Below are positions 52,185 to 60,970 of a stretch of 64,000 nt of DNA, piece after piece. Position numbers and translations under genes: made by a program. Below the pieces are notes generated by a model. That model was not told the origin of the DNA. It ran no database searches and saw only the letters and a program-made list of their open reading frames with translations. Each line of letters begins with the position of its first letter. Position 1 is the first letter of the stretch. This stretch comes from Planococcus chinensis (lineage in GTDB: Bacteria; Bacillota; Bacilli; Bacillales_A; Planococcaceae), in the NCBI RefSeq assembly GCF_020071995.1, contig NZ_JABWTK010000007.1, positions 1 through 64,000 on the forward strand, written 5' to 3'.

Positions 52185-53738
52185 TTAAGAATTGAGTTGA
52201 AAAAATATTCTCTCCAAGGCTATACGTTTTTTATTTTTCATAGCATTTTCATTACTAATATTTAAATTAAACAATTCACTATTCATAACTTCAGTTATAT
52301 CTTTTTGAGGTATATCATTAATTCTATCTTTTAACTCAAAATTCATAAAAAGCTCAAGTAGCTTTCTATTGTTATATATGACCGTAGTTTCATGAGAAAT
52401 ATCAAAATCCTGCTTTACTAGAGCTGCCCATTGAGACATTCTATGCTCCCAGTAAAACATATCCGACTCATCAAAATTCCCTTTAAATTTTTCTCCGAAT
52501 TTTGTAACGTTAATAAATTCTTTAAATGCATCATCAGAATATTTTAGAATATTTCTATTAAACATATTTCTTTTATATAGGTTACTCATATGTCTTGGTG
52601 AAAGTGGACTAGGCATTTTAGCTTTACCGAGTTTTTTATAATAGAAGGCTCTTCCTATTTCTGCAATATGAGATTTGATTTCTAACTCAATATTTTTACT
52701 TATTAAAAATGCTATCTTCCGCATTTCTTGATCTTTGTGAATCTTAATATAGCCCGAATTATGATTAATAATTGAACAAATTAGTTCATAATCCTTAATA
52801 TCATTATTATTATTTGGTATTTCAATTATTTCATGCTTTAAATTTAAAGAATCGCATATATGTCGTGCTGCTATAGCGTCTTTTTCTTCAGCACTAGTTG
52901 AAAAAAAACTAAAATATTTAAATTTTTCATAATGTCCTTTCCCGGCAGCGAGTGTCATTTTACTATCTGTTCCACCTGTTAGAGAAATACTTGCGTCCCA
53001 CTTTTCAGCGCATATTTGCATACTACTTTTCAATATTTCAGATATTTTTTGTAAAACTTCTCTTTTTTCTATTATTTTAATTTCATTTTCAGACGGGTAA
53101 AAACGAATAACTCTGAAGGGTAACAGCTTTAAATACGTATTTGCAGTAAGTGCCTTTATTTCTGTAAAGGGAGATTTAATTCCTGGTAAATGTCTGATAC
53201 CGATTCTATAAAAGGAAGCTTTTATCAATTTATTAATTTGGGGATCCATTTCAAATCCACATAAATCAGCTATTAATTGTGAGTGTGAAGATAGAAAGAC
53301 ATCACCTAAATATTCACTGTAAAAAACAGGCATCATGCCTACGCTATCTTGAATTGCTATAACATCTTCATTCTCAATAATTATTATTGTAAAAACTCCG
53401 CTTACATTATTAATTTCATCAATAAAGGTTCTTATACTATTCTCATAAGCATTAGCGCATTTTTCTAATACTGTTTCTTCATCTTTAATATCATGCCACG
53501 GGTTATACGCATGACCAATTAATATAAATATCTTATTGTCTTTTCTAAAAATGAATTTTTTTTGATCTTTATGAACGTATAAATTAAAATTACCTACTAT
53601 GCTTTGATTCCAAGATTTATAAAAAGGAAAACAATTATTAAACTCGATTTTTTTTGATGTGAATAAAAAACCTCTGCGAAATAGAAGATGGTTATACCCT
53701 TGCTGTTTTTCTAATAAGACTTGAATATTTTTTTCCAT
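52185..53738 (-). CDS. asparagine-synthetase-like protein without the glutaminase Cys
   Basis: The 517-residue protein has an N-terminal Ntn-like glutaminase-fold region (about 1-220, with SVGMMPVFYSEYLGDVFLSSH as in AsnB) and a C-terminal ATP-pyrophosphatase domain with the loop SLTGGTDS (252-259). The Cys2 nucleophile needed for glutamine hydrolysis is missing; the protein begins MEKNIQ. It may use free ammonia or another amine, or catalyse only adenylation and ligation. Neighbours are an aldolase, a hydroxyacid dehydrogenase and glycosyltransferases, so the target is probably a sugar acid or a hydroxyacid side chain on the capsule. Confidence 0.8.
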   Translation of the reverse strand: MEKNIQVLLEKQQGYNHLLFRRGFLFTSKKIEFNNCFPFYKSWNQSIVGNFNLYVHKDQKKFIFRKDNKIFILIGHAYNPWHDIKDEETVLEKCANAYENSIRTFIDEINNVSGVFTIIIIENEDVIAIQDSVGMMPVFYSEYLGDVFLSSHSQLIADLCGFEMDPQINKLIKASFYRIGIRHLPGIKSPFTEIKALTANTYLKLLPFRVIRFYPSENEIKIIEKREVLQKISEILKSSMQICAEKWDASISLTGGTDSKMTLAAGKGHYEKFKYFSFFSTSAEEKDAIAARHICDSLNLKHEIIEIPNNNNDIKDYELICSIINHNSGYIKIHKDQEMRKIAFLISKNIELEIKSHIAEIGRAFYYKKLGKAKMPSPLSPRHMSNLYKRNMFNRNILKYSDDAFKEFINVTKFGEKFKGNFDESDMFYWEHRMSQWAALVKQDFDISHETTVIYNNRKLLELFMNFELKDRINDIPQKDITEVMNSELFNLNISNENAMKNKKRIALERIFFQLNS

Positions 53739-53763
53739 TCAAACATCTCCAAATTTTATATTA

Positions 53764-54594
53764 TCAATAACTTTCTTGTAAAATTTTAGTTGTTATAATA
53801 TTGACGAGTAACTGAACATCTTTTTGATTTTGCAATAATTGTTCTTCTGGCCATAGTTTAAGTTGTTTCTCCATATCCCTTATTCTTTTTATTTCATCTT
53901 CAATAATCATTCTTTGATTTAATTCAGCAAGATTTGAACTTCTTTCATGGAAAGTTCTCGATAATATAGCCATTTCAGAACCAATTCTAAAATGCTCTGC
54001 TAATATCATTTCGGCTGGCAAAATGCCTTGACCAATCTTTGCTATACCGCCAAATCCCACCCTAATATTTTGAGCCTTGATCTTTTGACAAGCGTATTCT
54101 ACTGTTCCATCACTTAATAGTTCAAACATAAATGTTCGTTCCATACTTAAATGAAGGTCGTTCAAACCAATGTGTATTTCGTCAATACCCTCTACTTCTA
54201 AAATCTCATCCAAATTGAGTAGCGCCTCATAAGTTTCAAGTAACAAAGAAACTTTTACTCTTTTATTGACTAAGGTTATAAAAGCAGCAACTTCCCATGC
54301 CTCTTTAAACATAGGCAACATAAGTACATCTGCACCTCTTAGTATGGCTTCATTAATTTCTTCTTCTGTTCCTTCATATAAAGGATTAACTCTTACTAGA
54401 AGTTCTGCAACATCCAATACATTACGTATTCTTGATATATCTGATAGTTCATGATGTGAAATAACAGTATCTTTATGACCTTGTCTTTCGTATTTTCCAT
54501 TTATTTCAAGATCTATAAAAATTCTATCCACTCCAGCATTTTGTATCGCTTTTGCTATTTCTGGTTCATTCGTGATATACATTAATTTCATCAT
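53764..54594 (-). CDS. HpcH/HpaI-family aldolase
   Basis: This protein of about 276 residues has the HpcH/HpaI TIM-barrel pattern: DRIFIDLEI near the N-terminus, the conserved Glu in SLLLETYEAL, DEIHIGLNDL and VGFGGIAKIG later. These class II aldolases join or split pyruvate-type donors and aldehydes, giving 2-keto-3-deoxy or 4-hydroxy-2-keto acids. I chose the ATG of MMKLMYI (54594), about 11 bases after AAAGGA; an earlier ATG touches that site. It is unusual in a capsule locus and lies directly between the hydroxyacid dehydrogenase and the Asn-synthetase-like gene. Confidence 0.82.
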   Translation of the reverse strand: MMKLMYITNEPEIAKAIQNAGVDRIFIDLEINGKYERQGHKDTVISHHELSDISRIRNVLDVAELLVRVNPLYEGTEEEINEAILRGADVLMLPMFKEAWEVAAFITLVNKRVKVSLLLETYEALLNLDEILEVEGIDEIHIGLNDLHLSMERTFMFELLSDGTVEYACQKIKAQNIRVGFGGIAKIGQGILPAEMILAEHFRIGSEMAILSRTFHERSSNLAELNQRMIIEDEIKRIRDMEKQLKLWPEEQLLQNQKDVQLLVNIITTKILQESY

Positions 54595-54634
54595 CTTGAA
54601 ACACATCCTTTTTAAAGATCCACACAAATTAAAA

Positions 54635-55558
54635 TTAAGTTATTAAAGAACTTAAATTCTTAAAGATTACTTGAAATAACCTATCCTCAACATTATCTGA
54701 AACAAAAGAATTATGAGGAGAAATTATAACCTTTGGGTTTTTCCATAATTGATGATTCGCAGATAAGGGTTCCTCAGAAAAAACATCTAAAGCAGCTCCT
54801 CTGACTTTTCCCTTGTCTAGCGCCTCTATTAAATCAGCCTCATTCAATATTCTTCCTCTAGAAACGTTAATTATAATGGCATTATTTTTCATTGTATTGA
54901 ATACTTTTGCATTAATTAGATTCATTGTTTTTTCTGTTAAAGGTACAGCAAGAACAAGTATATCGATTTCTCCAATGACTGAAAGCAAATCTTGAATACT
55001 ATAACAAACATCAAAAGTATTTACTGAATTTCCCGTTGTATTAAAACCCACCGTTTTTGTACCAAATGCTTTCGCTCTTTTCGATACTTCTATTCCTACG
55101 TTTCCAGTACCTAAGACTCCAATAACTTTCCCATTAAGCTCCATAAGATTTCTATTTTTTCTCCATAAAGATTTGTATTGAGCTTCTTCGAAGAAACGAG
55201 TCTCTTTATAAATTTCAAGAATTTTTAACATCACCCATTCTGCCATGGGAATACTGTATACATCGCCAGCATTTTCCAATCGAATTCCTTTTTTTTTAAT
55301 TTCTTCTACAGGAACTCTATCCGTACCGACACTTGTCAGTTGAATCATTTTCAATTGATTAAAGTTAGATAATTTATTATGCATAAAAAGGGAATTGCAT
55401 ATCACCACATCTGAATCAAACAAGTCCTTGCTTAAAGGTTCAAATTCATCAATCCACGTAGAAATTTCATAACCCAATTTTTTAAATTCTTCGATTTGGA
55501 AGTTAGTAAATTTTGATGGATTAGTTAATAGTAATTTAATAACAATCGCCTTCCTCAC
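54635..55558 (-). CDS. D-2-hydroxyacid dehydrogenase (NAD-dependent)
   Basis: The 307-residue protein has the two-domain D-hydroxyacid dehydrogenase fold with the NAD loop GTGNVG (150-155) and the catalytic triad Arg234 (NVSRG), Glu263 (EEP) and His282 (PHNSF). It reduces a 2-keto acid to a D-2-hydroxy acid. The first start is GTG 55558 with a weak site; an ATT codon six codons later is better placed behind AAGG, so the true start is unclear. Directly downstream is an HpcH/HpaI aldolase, so the dehydrogenase may reduce the aldolase product before attachment to the polymer. Confidence 0.87.
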   Translation of the reverse strand: MRKAIVIKLLLTNPSKFTNFQIEEFKKLGYEISTWIDEFEPLSKDLFDSDVVICNSLFMHNKLSNFNQLKMIQLTSVGTDRVPVEEIKKKGIRLENAGDVYSIPMAEWVMLKILEIYKETRFFEEAQYKSLWRKNRNLMELNGKVIGVLGTGNVGIEVSKRAKAFGTKTVGFNTTGNSVNTFDVCYSIQDLLSVIGEIDILVLAVPLTEKTMNLINAKVFNTMKNNAIIINVSRGRILNEADLIEALDKGKVRGAALDVFSEEPLSANHQLWKNPKVIISPHNSFVSDNVEDRLFQVIFKNLSSLIT

Positions 55559-55569
55559 GTCTTCTAAAT

Positions 55570-56202
55570 TTACTTAAGCGAGTTTTTAATATTGTTATTT
55601 TCAGCAGTTTTACCCGTATTATAATTATCACCCATAGCAATAACTTTAATAAAAGTCTTAACAAAAATATTTACATCCAAAAATAAACTCACTTTTTTTG
55701 TATACCATACATCAAATACAATTCTTTCTGGCCAAGGAAGTTCTTTTCGTCCTTTTACTTGAGCAAGACCAGTTACACCAGGACGCACTAAAAATCTTTT
55801 TTTCTGCTCTTCCGTATATTCTTCTAAAGGCCACGGATGATACTCCAAAGTCGGGCGAGGTCCAATAACACTCATTTCACCCTTTATGATGTTAAAAAGT
55901 TGGGGTAATTCATCTATACTCGTTTTTCGGATAAAAGCCCCAACTTTTGTAACTCTACTATCACCTTTAAAAGAATAAACTCCTGTACCTGTTTTTTCAG
56001 CATTTACTACCATTGAACGAAATTTATAAATTAGAAAAGTATCTCCATTTAGCCCTAATCTTTTTTGTTTGAAAAACACCGGTCCTTTAGATTCCAATCT
56101 GATTGAAAGAGCAACTAGAAGCATTAATGGAGAGATTACTACAAGTAATATAAGAGAAAATATAAAATCAGCTGCTCTCTTAACTATTAAATACGGTTTC
56201 AT
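55570..56202 (-). CDS. initiating sugar transferase (undecaprenyl-phosphate glycosyl-1-phosphate transferase)
   Basis: The 210-residue membrane-bound transferase has one N-terminal re-entrant hydrophobic helix (about 8-35) and the family core FKQKRLGLNGDTFLIYKFRS, KTSIDELPQLFNIIKGEMS and VIGPRP, with RPGVTGLAQVKGR near the end. It starts each repeat unit by moving a sugar-1-phosphate to undecaprenyl phosphate. I prefer the ATG at 56202 (AAAGG 9 bases upstream). The preceding gene is a PglF-like dehydratase, so the first sugar is probably a di-N-acetyl-bacillosamine or QuiNAc-type sugar. Confidence 0.92.
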   Translation of the reverse strand: MKPYLIVKRAADFIFSLILLVVISPLMLLVALSIRLESKGPVFFKQKRLGLNGDTFLIYKFRSMVVNAEKTGTGVYSFKGDSRVTKVGAFIRKTSIDELPQLFNIIKGEMSVIGPRPTLEYHPWPLEEYTEEQKKRFLVRPGVTGLAQVKGRKELPWPERIVFDVWYTKKVSLFLDVNIFVKTFIKVIAMGDNYNTGKTAENNNIKNSLK

Positions 56203-56225
56203 AAAAAACATCCTTTTATCTTCTT

Positions 56226-58064
56226 TTAAACGCTAATGCTGACAGGGGACTTTTGAGAAATATCCACATTCTTCCGATTAGCCAATCCCACTAAAGTTTG
56301 CTTAATCTCTTCATTGTTCATCTCAGGCAGCTTTTCCAGCACATATAGCAACTCTAAATCGCTGGCTGGGTTTGCTTTCCCGATATAAATCTTAGGAAAT
56401 ACTTGCTTGTTTTGAATTTCATCTTCATTTAATAGCTCTTCAAACAACTTTTCTCCAGGTCGAATGCCTGAATACTTAATCTCAATTTCATCCTCTGTAT
56501 ATCCAGACAAACGAATTAAGTTCTTTGCGAGATCTACAATTTTCACTGGCTCTCCCATATCGAGGACGAACACCTCTCCGCCTCTTGCAAGTGATCCAGC
56601 TTGGATTACCAAACGCGATGCTTCAGGGATTGTCATGAAATAGCGAGTCATTTCCGGATCCGTCACCGTAATTGGACCACCTACTGCAATTTGTTTCTTG
56701 AACAATGGAATGACTGATCCACGTGAACCCAGTACATTACCGAAACGGACCGCAACGAATTTCGTATCACTGCGCTTCGCCAGGTTTTGGACAATCATTT
56801 CGGCGAAGCGCTTGGATGCTCCCATGACGTTCGGTGGGTTAACGGCTTTATCAGTTGAAATCATGACAAAACTTTCTACTCCGGAAATATGCGCTGCATT
56901 GGCAACGTTTTTCGTGCCATAAATATTATTTTTGACTGCTTCTGTCGGATTGCTTTCCATGAGCGGCACATGTTTATGTGCTGCTGCATGATAAACGACG
57001 TCCGGGCGGTGCAAAGTCATAATTTCCATAATGCGTTCATAGTCTTGTACGTCTGCAATGATTGGAACCAGTTCCGTGTCAGGTGCAATCGTTTTGCGAA
57101 GTTCCATATCAATTGTATAAATGGAGTTTTCGCCGTGGCCGAGAAGCAATAGCTTTTTGGGACCAAATCGTGCAATTTGGCGTGAAATCTCAGAACCAAT
57201 TGAACCGCCGGCACCTGTAACTAGTACGGTCTTACCAGTTAACTGGCCTTTAATTTTATTCATATCGAGCTGCACTTCATCGCGCCCAAGCAAATCTTCA
57301 ATTTTAACGTCTTTGATATCTGTAACAGACAACTTGCCAGTCATTATGTCTTCAATGAGCGGGATTGTCTGTGTCCTGATCCCAGTATCAACAGCCATTG
57401 AAATCAGCTCAGCAGCTTCCTGCTTTCCGAGCGACGGAATGGCGACAATGATATGTTCGATTTGGTTGTCTTTCACATAATCATTGAGGATTTCTGTACC
57501 CCCAATAACCCGTATGCCGTATATTTCAAGGCCCTGCTTTTTGACGTCGTCATCGACAAAGGCGACCGGCAGTAAGCCGCGGTCTTTATTATTCAAAAGC
57601 TGTCTAGCGACAAGTGTTCCTGCCTGTCCAGCTCCGATAATCATTGTTCTTTTCTGATTCGGCATTTTCTTGCCGATCAGCATATCTCGGAACAAACGCC
57701 AAGAAAGGCGGGATCCTCCAATCAGCAGTAAGTGCAGCATCCAAGTTATGGCTAATGCTCTGAGAAGAACGTCTCCTCTCACTAGCAATTGCACCGCTCC
57801 CACAGCAATGATTGAAAATGTAACTGCTTTAAAGATAGATGTGAGTTCTCCAATTGATGCATATTCCCATACTTTCCGATACAATCCATAAGCGAGCGCG
57901 AATGCATGGTGAGCAACGAAAATCGTCAATGCGCTCGCCAGCAGAAACTTGTCCTCAAATGGATTAACCAACGGATGCAACAGGAAGTAGCCGACAAAAA
58001 TTGAAAAGAACACGATAAATGAATCCACCAGGATTAGTAAAGATATCCGGTTTTTTAATGACAA
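56226..58064 (-). CDS. UDP-GlcNAc 4,6-dehydratase-like polysaccharide biosynthesis protein (PglF/WbpM/CapD family)
   Basis: The 612-residue protein has four N-terminal membrane helices (about 8-115), a first nucleotide-binding domain (GAGQAGTLVARQ) and a second SDR domain with VTGAGGSIGSEISRQ. In the active site the usual Tyr is replaced by Met414 with Lys418 (the SMK type, MGASK), as in PglF and WbpM 4,6-dehydratases. It converts UDP-GlcNAc to a 4-keto-6-deoxy sugar. The base composition here is higher in GC than the core, marking the conserved upstream half of the locus. Confidence 0.93.
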   Translation of the reverse strand: MSLKNRISLLILVDSFIVFFSIFVGYFLLHPLVNPFEDKFLLASALTIFVAHHAFALAYGLYRKVWEYASIGELTSIFKAVTFSIIAVGAVQLLVRGDVLLRALAITWMLHLLLIGGSRLSWRLFRDMLIGKKMPNQKRTMIIGAGQAGTLVARQLLNNKDRGLLPVAFVDDDVKKQGLEIYGIRVIGGTEILNDYVKDNQIEHIIVAIPSLGKQEAAELISMAVDTGIRTQTIPLIEDIMTGKLSVTDIKDVKIEDLLGRDEVQLDMNKIKGQLTGKTVLVTGAGGSIGSEISRQIARFGPKKLLLLGHGENSIYTIDMELRKTIAPDTELVPIIADVQDYERIMEIMTLHRPDVVYHAAAHKHVPLMESNPTEAVKNNIYGTKNVANAAHISGVESFVMISTDKAVNPPNVMGASKRFAEMIVQNLAKRSDTKFVAVRFGNVLGSRGSVIPLFKKQIAVGGPITVTDPEMTRYFMTIPEASRLVIQAGSLARGGEVFVLDMGEPVKIVDLAKNLIRLSGYTEDEIEIKYSGIRPGEKLFEELLNEDEIQNKQVFPKIYIGKANPASDLELLYVLEKLPEMNNEEIKQTLVGLANRKNVDISQKSPVSISV

Positions 58065-58210
58065 AGCGAGTCAGCCCTTTCCTGCACATTACTTTTCTCC
58101 TTATTCCACATTATAATATTCATGGATTGGAAATTTCTGTTCTAATTCTAACATACTACTTTTTGGAAAGAATAGTCTTTTATTATCATTTTTATACTTT
58201 TTTTGTAACT

Positions 58211-58978
58211 TTACAAAAATAAGTTCCACAATTTTCCTTTATTAATTTTCAAAGGCTCCAATATAGTCATCGTTTTGTCCTGAATGATGCATTCATTGTT
58301 GAAAAGCAGAATCTCAATCATCTCGTACTGCTTCTTTTTCTCCAGTACAGCGAGCCCTTCTTTAAAAACGAACGGCCGTTTCGACATATTGTGGACATCG
58401 GAACCGTAAACGTGGATCAAGTTGGCATTAATGAGTGAAAAAGCCGTCTTTTGGATTGCTTTGCCGAAACAGCCGACGAGAGACCCTGACGTTACTTGGG
58501 CTAATGCACCGTGGCGCAGCAGTCCTTCCAGCCTTTCCGGCTTTTCGATGACTCCTTGGTTGCGCTCGGCGTGGGCGATGATTGGCACATAATCTTTAGC
58601 AATAAGCTGCTGGATGATTGGGACAGTGTAGGCCGGGACACCGGATGAAGGCAATTCCAACAACACGTAGCGAGAATCGGCGAGCGTCAGAGCTTGTCCT
58701 GTTGCTAACCGTTCCGGCAGTTTGTCGGATAAGCGGCACTCATTGCCGCTGTACAATTGGATCGGCAAGTTCTGTTCGTTTATATATTCTTTCGTAAGAG
58801 CCAGTTGTGCTTTGGTTTTTTCTATGTCGGTTGGAAAGCTGGGGTGATGGGCATGAGGGGTAGCGATGATGCCGGTCAGGCCTTCTTCCAGAGCTTTATC
58901 GAGAAGCCGTTTGGTTTCTTCCATCGTTTCGGCGCCGTCGTCGATACCGGCTAGGATATGCGAATGAGTGTCGATCAT
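58211..58978 (-). CDS. tyrosine-protein phosphatase, PHP family (CpsB/YwqE-like)
   Basis: The 255-residue protein starts MIDTHSHILAGIDDGAET, the metal-binding N-terminus of PHP-type phosphatases, with further metal ligands in ATPHAHHPSF and IAHAERNQG and a final GSDVHN. CpsB/YwqE enzymes dephosphorylate the tyrosine cluster of the adjacent BY-kinase and so tune chain length and export. GGAGG lies 7 bases before the ATG. Two hairpins lie between the kinase and this gene, suggesting reduced read-through. Confidence 0.93.
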   Translation of the reverse strand: MIDTHSHILAGIDDGAETMEETKRLLDKALEEGLTGIIATPHAHHPSFPTDIEKTKAQLALTKEYINEQNLPIQLYSGNECRLSDKLPERLATGQALTLADSRYVLLELPSSGVPAYTVPIIQQLIAKDYVPIIAHAERNQGVIEKPERLEGLLRHGALAQVTSGSLVGCFGKAIQKTAFSLINANLIHVYGSDVHNMSKRPFVFKEGLAVLEKKKQYEMIEILLFNNECIIQDKTMTILEPLKINKGKLWNLFL

Positions 58979-59036
58979 TGTTTTTCCTCCTTAACAGAAA
59001 AGCGTAAACACCTATCTATCCCCGACAAGCGCTGGA

Positions 59037-59077
59037 AGGTGTGCCAGTAATGGGACTTTTCCATTATTGGCGCACCT
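59037..59077. other. long hairpin between the kinase and phosphatase genes
   Basis: AGGTGTGCCAGTAATGG pairs with CCATTATTGGCGCACCT (two mismatches) around a 7-base loop. There is no T-run on the coding strand. It may be an mRNA structural or attenuator element. Confidence 0.65.
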
Positions 59078-59127
59078 GAAGCGACCTCAAGGGACTGGGC
59101 GTTGGAGTCTAGACATACGTCAAAGAA

Positions 59128-59158
59128 AAAAGTAAAAAGGGAAAACCTTTTTACTTTT
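59128..59158 (-). terminator. internal terminator overlapping the kinase stop codon
   Basis: AAAAGTAAAAAGG and CCTTTTTACTTTT form a perfect 13-bp hairpin, followed on the minus strand by TTCTTTGACG. One arm contains the kinase stop codon (59151-59153). Confidence 0.6.
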
Positions 59159-59876
59159 CGGAACCGTAGTATTGGTAGTAGTAGCTGTCTTTCGGTGGAA
59201 CGAAGTTGTTCAAGACAGCACCAATTATGCGACTGTTTGACGTGACAATCGCTTCTTTTGCTTTTGCTGCCTGCTCTTTCTCTGTTTTTCCAGAGTTGAC
59301 GACAAGGATCGTGCCTTCGCATTTGTTGGCAAGGATTTGGCCATCGGCGACTGATAGGACTGGAGGTGCATCAAAGATGACGAGGTCATACATGCCTTTC
59401 AACGAATCCAACATATTATTCATTTGCTGGGAAGCAAGCAGTTCTGCCGGATTGGGTGGAATCGGACCGCAAGTTAGTAGGTCAAGGCGCTCCACTTCTG
59501 TCGGACGGACTGCATCTTCGATTCGTGCCTGGCGAGTCAAGACGTTGGATAAGCCAGTGACATTGTTCATATGGAAGGTATGGTGCGTTGTCGGCTTGCG
59601 CATATCGCCGTCGATCAACAAGACTTTTTTGCCTTCCTGGGCGAAAACGACAGCGAGGTTCGCTGCTGCAGTAGACTTGCCTTCTTCCGGCGCGGCAGAA
59701 GTTACGACGATTGAGCGGATATCCGCATCAGGCGACGAGAAGTTGATATTCGTCCGTAGCGTCCGGAATTGTTCCACAACAAATGAGCGCGGATTGGTAT
59801 GAGCAACCAGTTTTCTGGCGGTTTGCTGCAATTTTATTCTTTTATTTTTTTTGCGGTTCTTTAGTTTTTCAAACAT
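59151..59876 (-). CDS. bacterial tyrosine kinase (CpsD/YwqD-like)
   Basis: The 241-residue BY-kinase has the Walker A-like SAAPEEGKSTAAANLA, Walker A' VLLIDGDMRKPTTHH and Walker B LVIFDAPPV, and ends in a Tyr-rich cluster DSYYYQYYGSEK for autophosphorylation. It pairs with the Wzz-like adaptor whose stop lies two bases upstream (59879), as in Bacillus YwqC-YwqD or EpsA-EpsB. Together they set polymer length and export. It is followed by an internal terminator and by the cognate phosphatase. Confidence 0.94.
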   Translation of the reverse strand: MFEKLKNRKKNKRIKLQQTARKLVAHTNPRSFVVEQFRTLRTNINFSSPDADIRSIVVTSAAPEEGKSTAAANLAVVFAQEGKKVLLIDGDMRKPTTHHTFHMNNVTGLSNVLTRQARIEDAVRPTEVERLDLLTCGPIPPNPAELLASQQMNNMLDSLKGMYDLVIFDAPPVLSVADGQILANKCEGTILVVNSGKTEKEQAAKAKEAIVTSNSRIIGAVLNNFVPPKDSYYYQYYGSEK

Positions 59877-59878
59877 GC

Positions 59879-60595
59879 TTAACCCGCCTTTCTGCCAGAA
59901 TCGGTCTGAGATGCTGTGTCTTCTTTAATAGGAGAAATGACACCAAGCAATGGAATGCCAAGAACGTCTTCAATGTCCTGTTCGTTTTTCAGGCTTGTGT
60001 CCAAATACTCTAATAGGAATGCAATTCCGACTCCAAGCATCAAGCCGACGACAGCGGCGATTGCCATATTGAGCATCGGGTTCGGTGCGACCGGTGACGG
60101 ATTTTCTTTTACGACTGCTGGAGAAAGAATGGATACGTTATCGACTTTCATCAGTTCCTGGATTTCTTCTTGGAAGACGGCTGCAGTGGTGTTGGCGATA
60201 TCTACCGCGATTGCCGGGTCCGGATCTTGAACTGAGATGTTGACGACTTGCGATTGTTCTGCGTTCGTGACAGTAATCTTATTGGTAAGCGCTTCTACAG
60301 AGAGACCTAAGTCGAGCTGTTCTGACACTTGGTCAAGAATAGCGGGGCTTTTAATGATGACGCTGTATGTGTTGATAAGTTGAAGATCGGTTTGGATATT
60401 TTGATTGGTCAGTTGAGAAATGTCCGTTTTTTCCTGGTTCACGAGAATCTGGGTGTTGGTTTGGTAAATTGGTGTCAGGAAATTATAGCTAACAACGCCA
60501 GCAATGAGAATCGCGATGACGGTTAATCCGATGATCAGGACCAACCTTTTCTTAAGCGTAGCGAACAGTTCCTGCAATGAGATGGTTTCTTCCAT
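59879..60595 (-). CDS. YveK/Wzz-family polysaccharide chain-length adaptor (CapA-like)
   Basis: The 238-residue protein has a cytoplasmic N-terminus, a membrane helix (about 20-40, VLIIGLTVIAILIAGVVSYN), an extracellular domain with the LTPIYQTNTQILVNQEK block, and a second helix near 165-190 preceded by the Wzz-type Pro-rich VAPNPMLNMA. Its short C-tail contacts the kinase. GGAGC stands about 10 bases before the ATG at 60595; an upstream in-frame start lacks support. It is the first gene of the capsule operon. Confidence 0.93.
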   Translation of the reverse strand: MEETISLQELFATLKKRLVLIIGLTVIAILIAGVVSYNFLTPIYQTNTQILVNQEKTDISQLTNQNIQTDLQLINTYSVIIKSPAILDQVSEQLDLGLSVEALTNKITVTNAEQSQVVNISVQDPDPAIAVDIANTTAAVFQEEIQELMKVDNVSILSPAVVKENPSPVAPNPMLNMAIAAVVGLMLGVGIAFLLEYLDTSLKNEQDIEDVLGIPLLGVISPIKEDTASQTDSGRKAG

Positions 60596-60970
60596 TTGAT
60601 GAGTGGCTCCTTTGTCAGTAAATTGCTTTTTATAGTATAGCATGAAGTAATTCGGTAGATGAGGTTTTTATTGGAAAAAGTTTTTGGGTAATTTTGCATA
60701 TGGAATATCAAAATTGCCAATGTAACTGGAAGTACTTGTGCTGAAAGATATCCGGAGTAGTCTTATAGTTCGGATTTTAAAGTTTTTTTACAAAATATTA
60801 CTAAAAAGATTCCTTTTCGCTCTATTTTATGGTATTGTGATTAAAGCAATAGCAATCCTTTTATCGCCTCTGTCTTTTGTAAATTTTTATTTAGCTTTAA
60901 AAAAAGTGTACTGCATGTAATAAAGATATGATAATGTAAAAAGTAGGATTTTATTCAGGAGGAATGTAAT
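60596..60970. other. 375-bp divergent promoter region
   Basis: It lies between the minus-strand capsule operon and the plus-strand Asn/Gly-rich gene. Besides the promoter at 60634-60663 it is AT-rich with no further motif recognised. A 60-codon plus-strand frame here has no ribosome site and is not called. Confidence 0.5.
60634..60663 (-). promoter_or_regulatory. putative extended -10 promoter of the capsule operon
   Basis: The minus strand reads TGCTATACT (extended -10) about 40 bases upstream of the first capsule gene. The -35 region is weak, as expected for extended -10 promoters. Confidence 0.5.

Noticed and set aside
59206..59802. A 198-codon plus-strand frame
   Set aside because: Antisense to the tyrosine kinase gene, which has Walker motifs and a Tyr cluster.
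40610..60595. Reading the locus as teichoic-acid biosynthesis
   Set aside because: No tag/tar polyglycerol or ribitol-phosphate polymerase is present; Wzx, Wzy, Wzz and BY-kinase instead define a Wzy-dependent polysaccharide pathway.
60738..60920. A 60-codon hydrophobic plus-strand frame
   Set aside because: No ribosome site, in AT-rich promoter DNA; chance hydrophobicity is expected there.
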